From: Bradyrhizobium sp. PSBB068
Lineage (GTDB): Bacteria; Pseudomonadota; Alphaproteobacteria; Rhizobiales; Xanthobacteraceae
Direction of reading: 5' to 3'
DNA length: 64,000 nt
Assembly (NCBI GenBank): GCA_016839165.1
Contig: CP069300.1
Location: forward strand, 806,001-870,000
Shown piece after piece: positions 47,372 to 56,303 of the stretch. The notes beneath the pieces were generated by a model. That model worked only from the letters and a program-made list of their open reading frames with translations. It ran no database searches and had not been told where the DNA came from. The translations under genes were made by a program, and so were the position numbers. How positions within the stretch are numbered: position 1 is the first letter of the stretch; each line of letters starts with the position of its first letter.

Positions 47372-48097
47372 ATGATTGCCCATGATGTCCACCTGCGGAT
47401 CGGATCGCTGCTGTTCGAAGGCGTCGACCAGATCGACTTGACCGGTCCTTTCGAAGTGCTGTCACGGATTCCGAATTCGACCTACCGCATCTACGCCAAG
47501 ACCATGGAACCGGTGCGCGACCTCAAGGGTTTGCGCCTGACGCCGGATGCGACGCTGGCCGAGGCGCCGCCGCTCGATGTGCTGCATGTGCCGGGCGGCT
47601 TCGGTCAGGAAGCCCTGATGGAGGATGCGGAGGTACTCGGCTGGATCCGCCAGCAGGCGGCGGGGGCTTGCCGTATTTTTTCGGTCTGCACCGGTGCATT
47701 GCTGTGCGGCGCGGCGGGCCTGTTGAAGGGACGCAGGGCGACGACGCATTGGGCGTCGCTGCATCTGCTGCCGTACTTCGGGGCCACTCCGGTCAACGAG
47801 CGCGTCGTGATCGATGGAAGCTTTGTGTTCGCCGCCGGGGTCACTGCAGGCATCGATGGCGCGTTGCGGCTCGCGGCCGAACTGCGCGGCGACGACGCGG
47901 CGCGGGCGATCCAGCTCTACATGGCCTATGCGCCGGAACCGCCGTTCGACAGTGGCACGCCGGAGACGGCACCACCCGAGATCCTGCAGCGGACGCGCGA
48001 GGCGACACACGCGATCACGGCGCAACGGGAAGAGACCGCGCGCCGCGCGGCCGCCCGGTTGGGCGTGATCGTGCCGGAGTCCGAGCGCGCGGGCTAG
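47372..48097 (+). CDS. DJ-1/PfpI family protein, isonitrile hydratase-like
   Basis: The 241-residue enzyme has the family nucleophile Cys106 followed by Thr107 (SVCTGALLCGAAG) and Asp22 in QIDLTGPFEVL, an arrangement like isonitrile hydratase, which adds water to isonitriles to give N-formamides. HWASLHLLPYFGA is conserved in this subgroup. The function is by resemblance. AAGGAGAG lies before the ATG at 47372. The stop codon TAG at 48095-48097 is inside a perfect palindrome. Confidence 0.85.
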   Translation: MIAHDVHLRIGSLLFEGVDQIDLTGPFEVLSRIPNSTYRIYAKTMEPVRDLKGLRLTPDATLAEAPPLDVLHVPGGFGQEALMEDAEVLGWIRQQAAGACRIFSVCTGALLCGAAGLLKGRRATTHWASLHLLPYFGATPVNERVVIDGSFVFAAGVTAGIDGALRLAAELRGDDAARAIQLYMAYAPEPPFDSGTPETAPPEILQRTREATHAITAQREETARRAAARLGVIVPESERAG

Positions 48098-48193
48098 AAC
48101 CCCGTTCCGATTGAATCGGAACGGGGTTCTAGATTCTTGTTCTGGCGCGTTTTCTTCACGCGAACCGGTGTCCACTTCGCTGGAAAACGCTCT
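48095..48193 (-). repeat. Dispersed repeat copy 2 with 18-bp perfect palindrome
   Basis: The first part (48095-48131) is an 18-bp perfect inverted repeat around one base (TAGAACCCCGTTCCGATT/AATCGGAACGGGGTTCTA). The second part (48129-48193) is the same 65-base element as at 12047-12111 in inverted orientation (CTAGATTCTTG through GAAAACGCTCT). The palindrome begins with the stop codon of the preceding gene. It may also end transcription of the 47372 gene. Confidence 0.85.
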
Positions 48194-48671
48194 AATTGCC
48201 CGGCTCGAAGCTGCAGTCGGCGCCGCCGCCGGCCTTGTCCTTGATCACCTGGGGATCAAGAGTGCAGGACAGTTTCGACAGCGCCTCGTAGATCGTCCCG
48301 GCGGCGCCGTCGCCGGGCACGCCGGCGAGCGCAATGGTGGCGTAGATCGCGTTGGCCTCGCTGCCCTTCACGGTGTGGGTCCTGCTGCCGAAGGTCAGCA
48401 CGCAGGAACGCGAGGTGATGTCGACATTGCTGGCGCGGCAGACGACCTTGTCGGCGGTGACGGTGATCTTCCTGGTGACGTGGACGTTGCTGTCGCCGTT
48501 GAAGAAAGCGGCGACCGCCTTCTTCTCCTTGGCCGGCAGCGCCGAGGTGGGCGCCACCACGCCCGCGAGCGCCAGCGCGACCGAGCCGGACGCGATCGCG
48601 GGCGCAGCCCACGCGGCGGGCGAGGCCAGCGACAATGAACATGCGAGGATCGTCAGTCGGCCCAGTCTCAT
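48192..48671 (-). CDS. Secreted hypothetical protein, 159 aa
   Basis: Residues 1-23 form a signal peptide (MRLGRLTILACSLSLASPAA, cut near Ala-Ala-Pro). The mature protein contains four Cys (VCRASN, RSCVLT, LSCTLD, ADCSFE) that could form two disulfides and a DVTITSR-like beta pattern. I do not recognise the family. The gene is convergent with the DJ-1 gene and its end touches the dispersed repeat. The start ATG at 48671 follows GGAGAC-type sequence. Confidence 0.7.
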   Translation of the reverse strand: MRLGRLTILACSLSLASPAAWAAPAIASGSVALALAGVVAPTSALPAKEKKAVAAFFNGDSNVHVTRKITVTADKVVCRASNVDITSRSCVLTFGSRTHTVKGSEANAIYATIALAGVPGDGAAGTIYEALSKLSCTLDPQVIKDKAGGGADCSFEPGN

Positions 48672-48906
48672 TCCAGTCTCCTGTCAGCGCGCTTTCCGCA
48701 GCGCGAAATCGCTAGCACGTCCTGTGGTCGGGGTGGGTGACGCCCTTCACACGCCGTCCCGCAACTTCGCGTGAGGCCGCTGCGCGCATGGGGCAGGGCG
48801 GACCCGCGTGGACCGGCTTGCACGATCGCGCCATCGGCGTCACAGTCCCGTCTGCGGCAGCGATGCCGCCAACAACGACGACAAGAAGGTCAATCCGGGG
48901 AACGCC

Positions 48907-49971
48907 ATGGCGGCCACGCGCATCGATTGCGACATCCATCCCGCGGTGGGGGGAACGCGCACCACGCTGCTGCCCTATCTGAGCGATCACTGGAAGGAAC
49001 AGGTGGTCAGCCGCGCCATCGACGGGCTCGACCTCAATTCCTATCCGCCGTCGATGCCGCTGTCGGGCCGTGCCGATTGGCGGCCGGCCGACGGCAGCAA
49101 GCCCGGCAGCGATCTTGCCATGGTGCAGCGCGGCGCGTTCGACCAGCTCGGCGCCAGCCACGCGATCTGCAACGTCGTCTATGGCGCGCAGGCGGTGTTC
49201 GATTCCTATATGGCGGCGGACTTCTGCAAGGCGATCAACGACTGGATCGCGGCGGAGTGGCTTGCCAGGGACTCGCGGCTGCGCGCCTCGATCGTGGTGC
49301 CGATCCAGGCACCGGATCTTGCGGTCGAGGAGATCGAGCGCCGCGCCGGCGATAACCGATTTGTCTCCGTGCTCGTGCCGTCGCAGGGCGAGATGCTGCT
49401 CGGGCGGCGGCATTACTGGCCGATCTATCAGGCCGCGGAGAAATACAGGCTGCCGATCGCGATCCACGCCGGCAGCGCCTATCGCGGTGCGCCGAGCTCG
49501 ATCGGCTGGCCGTCCTATCGCTACGAATATTATCTCGCCGAGGCGCAGGCGTTCCAGGCGCAGACGCTGAGCCTGATCTATGAGGGCGTGTTCGGGAAGT
49601 ACCCCGGATTGACCGTGGTGCTGATGGAGTCGGGCGTCAGCTGGCTGCCCGCCTTCATGTGGCGCGCCAACAAGACCTGGCGCGGCGTGCGCGTCGAGGT
49701 GCCATGGGTCGAGCGCGAGCCGGCCGCGATCATCCGCGAGCATTTCCGGGTCACCATGCAGCCGTTCGACGCGCCGCTGGATGCGACGGGTGTTGCCGAC
49801 ATCATCGACCAGATCGGCTCCGACAAGATGTTCCTGTTCGCATCCGACTATCCGCATTGGCAGTTCGACGGCGACGATCCGGTCCCGCCGCATCTGCCCA
49901 AGAGCCTCGTCCAGCGGATGTGCGAAGACAATCCGCTGGAAACCTTTCCGCGTCTGAAGCTCGACGCCTGA
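48907..49971 (+). CDS. Amidohydrolase 2 family protein (ACMSD-like), first copy
   Basis: The 354-residue protein is a metal-dependent hydrolase/decarboxylase of the PF04909 type. The N-terminal metal motif is DCDIHP (only one His; the second His of the usual HxH is absent), followed by AIHAGSAYRG with a metal-binding His, and SDYPHWQFDGDDP, the conserved Asp-containing end. Such enzymes hydrolyse or decarboxylate aromatic and cyclic compounds. The start at 48907 is chosen over 48808. It is followed after a 200-base repeat region by a second copy. Confidence 0.88.
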   Translation: MAATRIDCDIHPAVGGTRTTLLPYLSDHWKEQVVSRAIDGLDLNSYPPSMPLSGRADWRPADGSKPGSDLAMVQRGAFDQLGASHAICNVVYGAQAVFDSYMAADFCKAINDWIAAEWLARDSRLRASIVVPIQAPDLAVEEIERRAGDNRFVSVLVPSQGEMLLGRRHYWPIYQAAEKYRLPIAIHAGSAYRGAPSSIGWPSYRYEYYLAEAQAFQAQTLSLIYEGVFGKYPGLTVVLMESGVSWLPAFMWRANKTWRGVRVEVPWVEREPAAIIREHFRVTMQPFDAPLDATGVADIIDQIGSDKMFLFASDYPHWQFDGDDPVPPHLPKSLVQRMCEDNPLETFPRLKLDA

Positions 49972-50001
49972 CCATGACGAAGCTCGACATCACATCGGCA
50001 G

Positions 50002-50140
50002 TGCCACACCTCTCCCCACCGGGGAGAGGTCGGCGCGCAGCGCCGGGTGAGGGGGCGCAAGTCTCGCGAGGGACCGCAAGGCCCTCACCCGGATTGCATC
50101 TGGCGATGCAATCCGACCTCTCCCCGATGGGGAGAGGTGA
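50002..50140. repeat. Mosaic repeat with two CTCTCCCC palindromes
   Basis: Two palindromes (50008-50030, ACCTCTCCCC-ACC-GGGGAGAGGT; 50116-50138, ACCTCTCCCC-GAT-GGGGAGAGGT) flank a spacer of about 85 bases that contains GTGAGGGGGCGCAAG and ATTGCATCTGGCGATGCAAT. I know this mosaic as a common Bradyrhizobium intergenic repeat. It separates two amidohydrolase genes of one strand and could lower read-through. Confidence 0.85.
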
Positions 50141-50173
50141 CGGCCACACCGGCTCAATTCAATGGAGGATCGC

Positions 50174-51286
50174 ATGAGTGACGTCATCGACCGCCCGATG
50201 CTCGACCAGGAAACGACCGCTGCGACACGGCTGAAGATCATCGATTGCGACATCCATCCGAGCATCCATTCGCATAGCGACCTCAACGAGTTCCTGCCGA
50301 AGCGCTGGCAGCAGCATCTCAAGGAATACGGCAGCCATTTGCGTACGCCCTATATCGGCACCACGCCGTATCCGCGCTCCTCGCCGCTGATCGCGCGGCG
50401 CGATGCCTGGCCGCCGACCGGCGGCGTGCCCGGCTCCGATCTCGATTTCATGCGCAAGCAGCACCTCGATCCGTTTGATGTCGAGTTCGGCATTTTGCAG
50501 GTGCTCGATCTCTTCATCTTCTCGCAGCAGAACCTGGAGTTCGGCGCCGCGATCCAGCGCGCCATCAACGACTGGCAGCTGGCGTTCTGGGCGCATCGCG
50601 ATCCCAGGCTGAAGGCATCGATCCTGGTCGGGCAGGACGGCTCCGACCTCGGTCTTGCCGAGATCGAGCGCTGCGCCAAATCAGGCGAATACATCCAGAT
50701 CAACGTCTCGCCGCGCGCCAACGAGCCGCTCGGCCGCCGCCGCTACTGGCCGATCTACGAGCGCGCGCAGGCGCTCGATCTGCCGCTCGGCATCCATGTC
50801 GGCGGCTATGGCGGGCACGCGCCGACCGGCGGCGGCTGGCCGTCCTATTACTGCGAAGAGCACCAGTCCAACGCGCACACCGTGGCCTCGAACCTCACGA
50901 GCCTGGTGCTGGAAGGCGTTCCCGAGCGCTTCCCGAAATTGAAGATCGTGTTCATCGAGGGCGGCTTCGGCTGGATCCCCGCGACGATGTGGCGGATGGA
51001 CCAGCACTTCGAACGCTTCCGCAGCGAGGTGCCGCATCTGAAGCGCAGGCCGAGCGAATATGTGAAGGAGAGCTTCTGGTTCACGACCCAGCCGATCGAC
51101 GAGCCCGATGAAGCCAAGCACCTGCGTCAGCTGATCGAGTGGGTCGGCATCGACCGTCTGCTGTTCTCGTCGGACTATCCGCACTGGGACTATGACGACG
51201 CCCGCTACGCCTTCAAGACGCCGCTGACGGACGCCGAACGGCGCAAGATCTTCAACAGCAACGCGCGTGCGGTTTACAAATTCTAG
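50174..51286 (+). CDS. Amidohydrolase 2 family protein (ACMSD-like), second copy
   Basis: The 370-residue protein has the same signatures as the first copy (DCDIHPSIHSHSD, GIHVGGYGG, FSSDYPHWDYDDA). GGAGG stands ten bases before the ATG at 50174. The sequence is clearly different from copy 1, so they are likely two subunits or two steps with related substrates. The Rieske gene follows after seven bases. Confidence 0.9.
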   Translation: MSDVIDRPMLDQETTAATRLKIIDCDIHPSIHSHSDLNEFLPKRWQQHLKEYGSHLRTPYIGTTPYPRSSPLIARRDAWPPTGGVPGSDLDFMRKQHLDPFDVEFGILQVLDLFIFSQQNLEFGAAIQRAINDWQLAFWAHRDPRLKASILVGQDGSDLGLAEIERCAKSGEYIQINVSPRANEPLGRRRYWPIYERAQALDLPLGIHVGGYGGHAPTGGGWPSYYCEEHQSNAHTVASNLTSLVLEGVPERFPKLKIVFIEGGFGWIPATMWRMDQHFERFRSEVPHLKRRPSEYVKESFWFTTQPIDEPDEAKHLRQLIEWVGIDRLLFSSDYPHWDYDDARYAFKTPLTDAERRKIFNSNARAVYKF

Positions 51287-51293
51287 GACTGAG

Positions 51294-51707
51294 ATGACCC
51301 GTCACATCGTCGCGCGCACCAGCGAAATACCTGCCGGCGGCAACAAGGTGTTCGGCATCGAGGGCCGCGACATCGTCGTGTTCCACGTCAACGGCGAGTT
51401 CTTCGCGCTGCTCAACCGCTGCCCGCATGAAGGCGCGCCGCTGGAGAAGGCCGCCTGCGTCGCGCGCCTGACCTCGCCGGAGCCCGGCATCTATCAGCGC
51501 GACCGTGTCGGCGAGATGCTGCGCTGTCCGTGGCACGGCTGGGAGTTCGACATCCGCAACGGCCAATCCTGGTTCGACCCGAAGCGGTTCAGGATCCGCT
51601 CCTATCCGGTCGCGGTCGAAAGCGGCGCGGAGTTGCAGAAGGGCCCTTACGTCGCCGAGACGTTTCCGGTGCACATCGAGGACAATTACGTGATCGTCGA
51701 GGTTTGA
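51294..51707 (+). CDS. Rieske [2Fe-2S] ferredoxin-like protein
   Basis: The 137-residue protein has the Rieske ligands Cys43 and His45 (RCPHEGAPL) and Cys78 and His81 ([10 protein letters not shown]). The spacing between the two motifs is 32 residues, about twice the usual 15-17. The extra segment is [21 protein letters not shown]. It has no oxygenase domain and would carry electrons, perhaps from the flavin/2Fe-2S protein downstream to a partner. Start at 51294; it follows the amidohydrolase by seven bases, so they are co-transcribed. Confidence 0.88.
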   Translation: MTRHIVARTSEIPAGGNKVFGIEGRDIVVFHVNGEFFALLNRCPHEGAPLEKAACVARLTSPEPGIYQRDRVGEMLRCPWHGWEFDIRNGQSWFDPKRFRIRSYPVAVESGAELQKGPYVAETFPVHIEDNYVIVEV

Positions 51708-51828
51708 CCGTTATTGCGATATTTGCAATAATGAAGTTCCTACGACGGTCATTATAATCATCGATGCAATGAGCCACCTTGAGGTCGCGGTCGGGAATGG
51801 CCCCGTCCACGACATGAGGAACGGCACC

Positions 51829-52446
51829 ATGAAGCTCTATCACTTCGCGCTCTCCGGTCACGCACATCGCGCCCGCCTGTTCATCTCCCTGCTCGGAATT
51901 CCGCATGAGTTGGTCGAGGTCGACCTCGGGTCCGGAGCACACAAGACGGCGGAATTCCTGGCGCTCAATCCGTTCGGCCAGGTGCCGGTGCTTGACGACG
52001 ACGGCACGATCATCGCGGATTCCAACGCGATCCTGGTCTACCTCGCGACCAAGTTCGGCCGCACCGACTGGCTGCCCCAGGATGCGAAGGGCGCCGCGAC
52101 GGTGCAGCGCTGGCTCTCGGTCGCCGCCGGCGATCTCGCCTTTGGTGCCGCCGCGGCGCGGCTCATCACCGTGTTCGGCGCGAAGTTCAATCCGGACGAC
52201 GTGATCGCGCGCGCCCATGTGATGCTGAAGCGGCTCGAGGCTCATCTCGCCGATCGCGACTGGCTGGTTGGCGCGCAGCCGACCATCGCCGACGTCGCAC
52301 TCTACAGCTATTTGTCGAGCGCGCCGGAAGGCAATGTCGATCTCTCCGCCTATCCGCACGTCAACGCGTTCCTGCGCCGGATCGAGGCGCTGCCGGGCTT
52401 CGTGCCCTTTGCCAAGACCCGCGTCGGTCTGTCCAAAGCTGCGTGA
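51829..52446 (+). CDS. Glutathione S-transferase family protein
   Basis: The product has 205 residues. The N-terminal domain shows [21 protein letters not shown], with the catalytic region at Ser8 or nearby, the [13 protein letters not shown] cis-Pro loop and [11 protein letters not shown]. The C-terminal helical domain has [14 protein letters not shown]. It is a Beta/Theta-like GST. GAGGAACGG precedes the chosen ATG at 51829. Its place in the amidohydrolase/Rieske unit suggests it handles an intermediate, possibly by thiol conjugation or isomerisation. Confidence 0.88.
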   Translation: MKLYHFALSGHAHRARLFISLLGIPHELVEVDLGSGAHKTAEFLALNPFGQVPVLDDDGTIIADSNAILVYLATKFGRTDWLPQDAKGAATVQRWLSVAAGDLAFGAAAARLITVFGAKFNPDDVIARAHVMLKRLEAHLADRDWLVGAQPTIADVALYSYLSSAPEGNVDLSAYPHVNAFLRRIEALPGFVPFAKTRVGLSKAA

Positions 52447-52506
52447 TGTGCTGAGCGGGCGCGTCCCAGGGCGCGCCCGTGCAAGCCCGAAAGGGAGGGC
52501 AAGGCA

Positions 52507-54582
52507 ATGAGCGACAGGCGAACCATGAGCAAGCTCGCGGCCTGGCATGCCGGCGAGAAGGCGATCCAGCAGCGGGTCGGCGTCGCCGAGAAGATGGAGG
52601 CGGTCGGCCAGCGCGCGGTGCGCGATTACATGCCCGACCAGCATCGCGATTTCTTTGCGCAGATTCCTTTCATCGTGGTCGGCAGCGTGGACCGGAGCGG
52701 CGACGCGTGGGCCTCCTTGCTGGCCGGCCGGCCCGGCTTCATCGCCTCGCCGACATCGCGCAGCCTCGAGATCGCTGCACGGCCTGATCCAAGCGATCCC
52801 GTCAGTGAAGGCATGCGCGAGAGCGATGCCGTCGCGTTGCTGGGCATCGAGCTGCACACGCGGCGGCGCAACCGCGCCAACGGGCTGCTCCGTGCATCGT
52901 CCGGCCAGGCGCTGAGCTTCGAACTCGATCAGAGCTTCGGCAACTGCCCGCAATACATCCAGCTCCGCGATTTCGCTTTCGTGCGCGAGCCGGATCAGCC
53001 GTTCACCGGCGAAATCGAGACGAACACGGCGCTCGATCAGGCCGCGCGCGACATGATCCAGGCGGCAGATACGTTCTTCGTGGCGTCCTATGCCGAGCGC
53101 GAGGACCGTCGCCAGGTCGACGTCTCGCATCGCGGCGGCAGAGCAGGCTTCGTTCGCGTCGCCGCCGACGGCACGCTCACCATTCCGGATTTCGCCGGAA
53201 ACCTGTTCTTCAACACGCTCGGCAACATCCTCGTCAACGGCAAGGCTGGACTGGCCTTCGTCGATTTCGAAACCGGCGACATGCTGCAACTGACCGGCGA
53301 TGCCGAAGTGATCCTGGATTCGCCCGAGATCGCGGCGTTCCAGGGTGCCGAACGGCTGTGGAGTTTTCGGGCCCGCCGTGTGGTGCGCAGGCGCGGCGCG
53401 TTGCCGCTGCGCTGGGCGTTCCGCGCCGAAGGCTGGTCGCCGAATGCATTGATGACCGGCGACTGGGCGCAGGCCGCAGATCGCATCCGCGCAGCCGAGC
53501 TTGCGACGCAGTGGCGTCCCTTCAAGGTCGCCAGAATCGTCGACGAGAGCCGCTCGATCCGCTCGTTTCATCTGCAGCCGGACGACGGCGCGGGGCGGCT
53601 GCCGCACCGGGCGGGACAGCATTTGCCGATCCGCATCGCGCTCCCCAACGCCGACAAGCCGACCATCCGCACCTATACATTGTCGGTCGCGCCGTCGGAC
53701 GGCATGTACCGCATCAGCGTGAAGCGTGACGGCGTTGTGTCGCAGCATCTGCACGACGCCATCCGTGTCGGCGACATCATCGAGGCGCGCGCGCCGGCCG
53801 GTGGTTTCACGATCGATGCGCGCGAGAAGCGGCCGGCGGTGCTGCTCGCCGGCGGCGTCGGCATCACGCCGCTGCTCGCGATGCTGCGCCACGTGGTCTA
53901 TGAGGGGCTGCGCACCCGCGGCATCCGGCCGATCTTCCTGTTCCAGGCCGCGCATGCCAAGGCGGAACGTGCGTTCGGCGACGAATTGCAGCAACTGGCT
54001 GCGGCCGCCGGCGGCGCGGTCCGGATCATCCGCGTGCTCAGCGACGTCGATGGCGCCGAACAAGGCACGGATTACGACGCCGCGGGGCGGATCGACATGG
54101 CGCTGCTGTCGCGTGTCCTGCCGTTCAACGACTACGATTTCTATCTGTGCGGGCCGCCGCAGTTCACCCAATCGCTCTATGAAGCCCTGCGCGACTACAA
54201 CATTGCCGATCGCCGGATTCACGCCGAGGCATTCGGGCCATCCTCGCTGGCCAGGACGCCGGACGTGGCCGCGCCGGTGTCGCCGCGCCGGCCGGCCGCG
54301 ACCGCGCCGGTCCCGGTCGCCTTCACCGCATCGCTGAAGGAAGCGCGCTGGACGCCGGAATCCGGAACGCTGCTCGAACTGGCGGAAGCACGCGGCCTCA
54401 GTCCTGCCTTCAGTTGCCGGGAAGGCAATTGCGGAACATGCCGGACGAAACTGCTGGCGGGTGCCGTGACCTATCAGAAGCAGCCGACCGCCGCGGTGGC
54501 CGATGACGAGGTGCTGATCTGCTGCGCCGTGCCGGCGAAGCCGGAAGCGGAAGGCGAGGAGCGGATCCAGCTCGATCTCTGA
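52507..54582 (+). CDS. Fusion of PNPOx-like, ferredoxin reductase and 2Fe-2S domains
   Basis: The 691-residue protein has three modules. Residues 1-330 resemble pyridoxamine-5'-phosphate-oxidase-like FMN proteins (FIVVGSVDRSGDAWASLLAGRPGFI, ETNTALDQAARDMI). Residues 335-600 form a ferredoxin-reductase-type FAD and NAD(P) unit (RTYTLSVAPSDG, GGVGITPLLAMLRH, YLCGPPQF). Residues 605-691 form a plant-type 2Fe-2S domain with Cys in CREGNCGTC and ICC. The flow would be from NAD(P)H to FAD, then 2Fe-2S, with the PNPOx part as the reducing site. It follows the GST gene by 60 bases. The start MSDRRTMSK at 52507 has GGGAGGGC upstream. Confidence 0.88.
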   Translation: MSDRRTMSKLAAWHAGEKAIQQRVGVAEKMEAVGQRAVRDYMPDQHRDFFAQIPFIVVGSVDRSGDAWASLLAGRPGFIASPTSRSLEIAARPDPSDPVSEGMRESDAVALLGIELHTRRRNRANGLLRASSGQALSFELDQSFGNCPQYIQLRDFAFVREPDQPFTGEIETNTALDQAARDMIQAADTFFVASYAEREDRRQVDVSHRGGRAGFVRVAADGTLTIPDFAGNLFFNTLGNILVNGKAGLAFVDFETGDMLQLTGDAEVILDSPEIAAFQGAERLWSFRARRVVRRRGALPLRWAFRAEGWSPNALMTGDWAQAADRIRAAELATQWRPFKVARIVDESRSIRSFHLQPDDGAGRLPHRAGQHLPIRIALPNADKPTIRTYTLSVAPSDGMYRISVKRDGVVSQHLHDAIRVGDIIEARAPAGGFTIDAREKRPAVLLAGGVGITPLLAMLRHVVYEGLRTRGIRPIFLFQAAHAKAERAFGDELQQLAAAAGGAVRIIRVLSDVDGAEQGTDYDAAGRIDMALLSRVLPFNDYDFYLCGPPQFTQSLYEALRDYNIADRRIHAEAFGPSSLARTPDVAAPVSPRRPAATAPVPVAFTASLKEARWTPESGTLLELAEARGLSPAFSCREGNCGTCRTKLLAGAVTYQKQPTAAVADDEVLICCAVPAKPEAEGEERIQLDL

Positions 54583-54612
54583 CCGGCCGGGCGCTTCAAA
54601 TCGCCTCACGAT

Positions 54613-55188
54613 TCAGGCGAGCAGGCCCAGCACCTGGTCGATCACGGCCTTCACCTGCTTCGAATCCGGCGTCTGGTGCGCGAGCGCCATCAGTCCGGCA
54701 TGCACCACCATGACCGTGTGCGCGGTGACGTCGGGATCGAAGCCCTTCTTGAACTGGGCGCGGTCGGCGCGCAGCCGCGTGCGCAACAGCTCCTCGAGCC
54801 GCCGGTTGTAGCGCTCGATGCTCTTGCGGAGCGCGGCCTGATCGAGCGAGCCGTCGGTCGCCGAATTGATCGACAGGCAGCCGCGCTGCCCCTTCTCGCC
54901 CGAGCAATACGGGATGAAGCCGGTCAGCCACTGCCTGATCGCCTCCCGGGCCGGCCCCGGCTGCGCCAGCACGCGCTCGGCCCAGCCGAGGATGCCGTCG
55001 TGATAGCGGTCCAGCACCCGCAGGAACAGCGCGTGCTTGTCGCCGAACGCTGCATAAAGGCTCGGCTTCGCGATCCCGCTCGCCGCCGTGATCTCGTCGA
55101 GCGAGGTCGCCTGAAACCCCTTCTGCCAGAATACCTGGCGGGCGATCTCCAGGACGTCGTCCGGATCGAAACTGCGCGGCCTTGCCAT
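54613..55188 (-). CDS. TetR family transcriptional regulator
   Basis: The 191-residue protein has an N-terminal helix-turn-helix (residues 10-57, ARQVFWQKGFQATSLDEITAASGIAKPSLYAAFGDKHALF) and a helical ligand domain with a Cys at CLSIN. It diverges from an MDR reductase gene, and a clear palindrome lies between them. The usual model is repression of the reductase and itself, lifted by a small molecule. It converges on the fusion oxidoreductase gene. Confidence 0.93.
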   Translation of the reverse strand: MARPRSFDPDDVLEIARQVFWQKGFQATSLDEITAASGIAKPSLYAAFGDKHALFLRVLDRYHDGILGWAERVLAQPGPAREAIRQWLTGFIPYCSGEKGQRGCLSINSATDGSLDQAALRKSIERYNRRLEELLRTRLRADRAQFKKGFDPDVTAHTVMVVHAGLMALAHQTPDSKQVKAVIDQVLGLLA

Positions 55189-55269
55189 GGTGCTGTTTTA
55201 TGTACTCCCGCGTCCGATGTGAAGCCTTCACCTTACCGTGAAGGCAAATCCAGTCATTGACGTTGCCCA

Positions 55270-55295
55270 TATTCTGTACTTACAAGTATAGAATA
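55270..55295. promoter_or_regulatory. TetR operator palindrome
   Basis: TATTCTGTACTT-AC-AAGTATAGAATA is a near-perfect 26-base palindrome, with one mismatched pair (G/A). It lies 18 bases before the reductase start and about 80 bases before the TetR start, in the divergent gap. A TTGACG element at 55257-55262 lies just upstream, so bound repressor could block the reductase promoter. Confidence 0.8.
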
Positions 55296-55313
55296 AAATC
55301 GGGAGATAGTGCC

Positions 55314-56297
55314 ATGAAGGCGGTTCAGGTGGTTGCGTTCGGACGTCCGGCGGAAGCGGTGAGACTCAACGAGGTGCCCGATGTCGGCAGCCCCGGGCCG
55401 AACGAGGTGGTGGTCGCGGTCGAGGCCGCGCCGATCAACAACTCGGACTTCATGATCATCGCAGGGCGCTACGGTTACCTGCCGACGCCGCCGGCGACAC
55501 TCGGGATCGAGGGTGTCGGGCGCGTCATCGCTGCGGGCGCGCAGGTCAAGAACCTCAGGGAAGGTGACCGCACGCTGATCCCGTTCACGATCCCGACCTG
55601 GACCGAACGGCTCAAGTTCACGCCGTCCTGGCAGCGTCCGTTGCCCGAAGCTGCCGACATCCAGCAGCTATCGATGATCGCGGTCAATCCGGCGACCGCC
55701 TATCTGCTGCTGACCGATTTCGTCAAAATCCCGCGCGGCGGCTGGGTGATTCAAAACGGCGCCAATTCGGCGACGGCGCGCGCGGTGATCGCCATCGCCA
55801 GGTCGCTTGGGCTCAAGACGGTCAACATCGTCCGCCGCGAGGAAGTCGTGGATGAAGTCAAGGCGGTCGGCGGCGATATCGTGCTGGTCGACGGGCCGGA
55901 TCTTGCCAAACGCGTCGCCAAGGAGACCGGCAAGGCGCCGATCCAGTTGGCGCTCGACGTCGTCGGCGGCGCGTCGGCCTTGAACCTGATGAACTGCCTG
56001 GCGCCGAAGGGTGTGCTCGTCATCTACAGCGCGATGAGCGGACAGCCGTTCTCCGGCTCGGCCTTGAGCGTGATCTTCAACGAGGTGTCCGTGCGCGGTT
56101 TCTGGCTCGCCCACTGGGGCAAGACTGCGACCGACGAGGCGCTGGCCACGATGTACGACCATCTCGTGCCGATGGTTGCCTCAGGGGCGATCAGCGCCCC
56201 GGTGGTCGGGAGCTATGGCCTCGAGGGATTTGCGGAAGCCATTGCGAAGGCGGCGGCATTCAAGGGCAAGGTGATCTTCACGCCGAACAAGGCCTGA
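55314..56297 (+). CDS. MDR-family reductase, 2-enoyl thioester reductase-like
   Basis: The 327-residue medium-chain dehydrogenase/reductase starts MKAVQVVAFGRP. The N-terminal GroES-like domain has INNSDFMIIAGRYGYLP and GIEGVGRV; the Rossmann domain has the VIQNGANSATARAVIAIARSLG nucleotide loop. It lacks the structural-zinc Cys cluster. The closest type is enoyl reductase/quinone reductase, acting on enones or enoyl thioesters with NADPH. GGGAGA is at -8. It is controlled by the divergent TetR protein. Confidence 0.9.
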   Translation: MKAVQVVAFGRPAEAVRLNEVPDVGSPGPNEVVVAVEAAPINNSDFMIIAGRYGYLPTPPATLGIEGVGRVIAAGAQVKNLREGDRTLIPFTIPTWTERLKFTPSWQRPLPEAADIQQLSMIAVNPATAYLLLTDFVKIPRGGWVIQNGANSATARAVIAIARSLGLKTVNIVRREEVVDEVKAVGGDIVLVDGPDLAKRVAKETGKAPIQLALDVVGGASALNLMNCLAPKGVLVIYSAMSGQPFSGSALSVIFNEVSVRGFWLAHWGKTATDEALATMYDHLVPMVASGAISAPVVGSYGLEGFAEAIAKAAAFKGKVIFTPNKA

Positions 56298-56303
56298 ACA
56301 AGC

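Noticed and set aside
51589..54609. 1006-codon minus-strand frame across the Rieske, GST and fusion genes
   Set aside because: It runs antisense to three well-supported genes and has no domain motifs.
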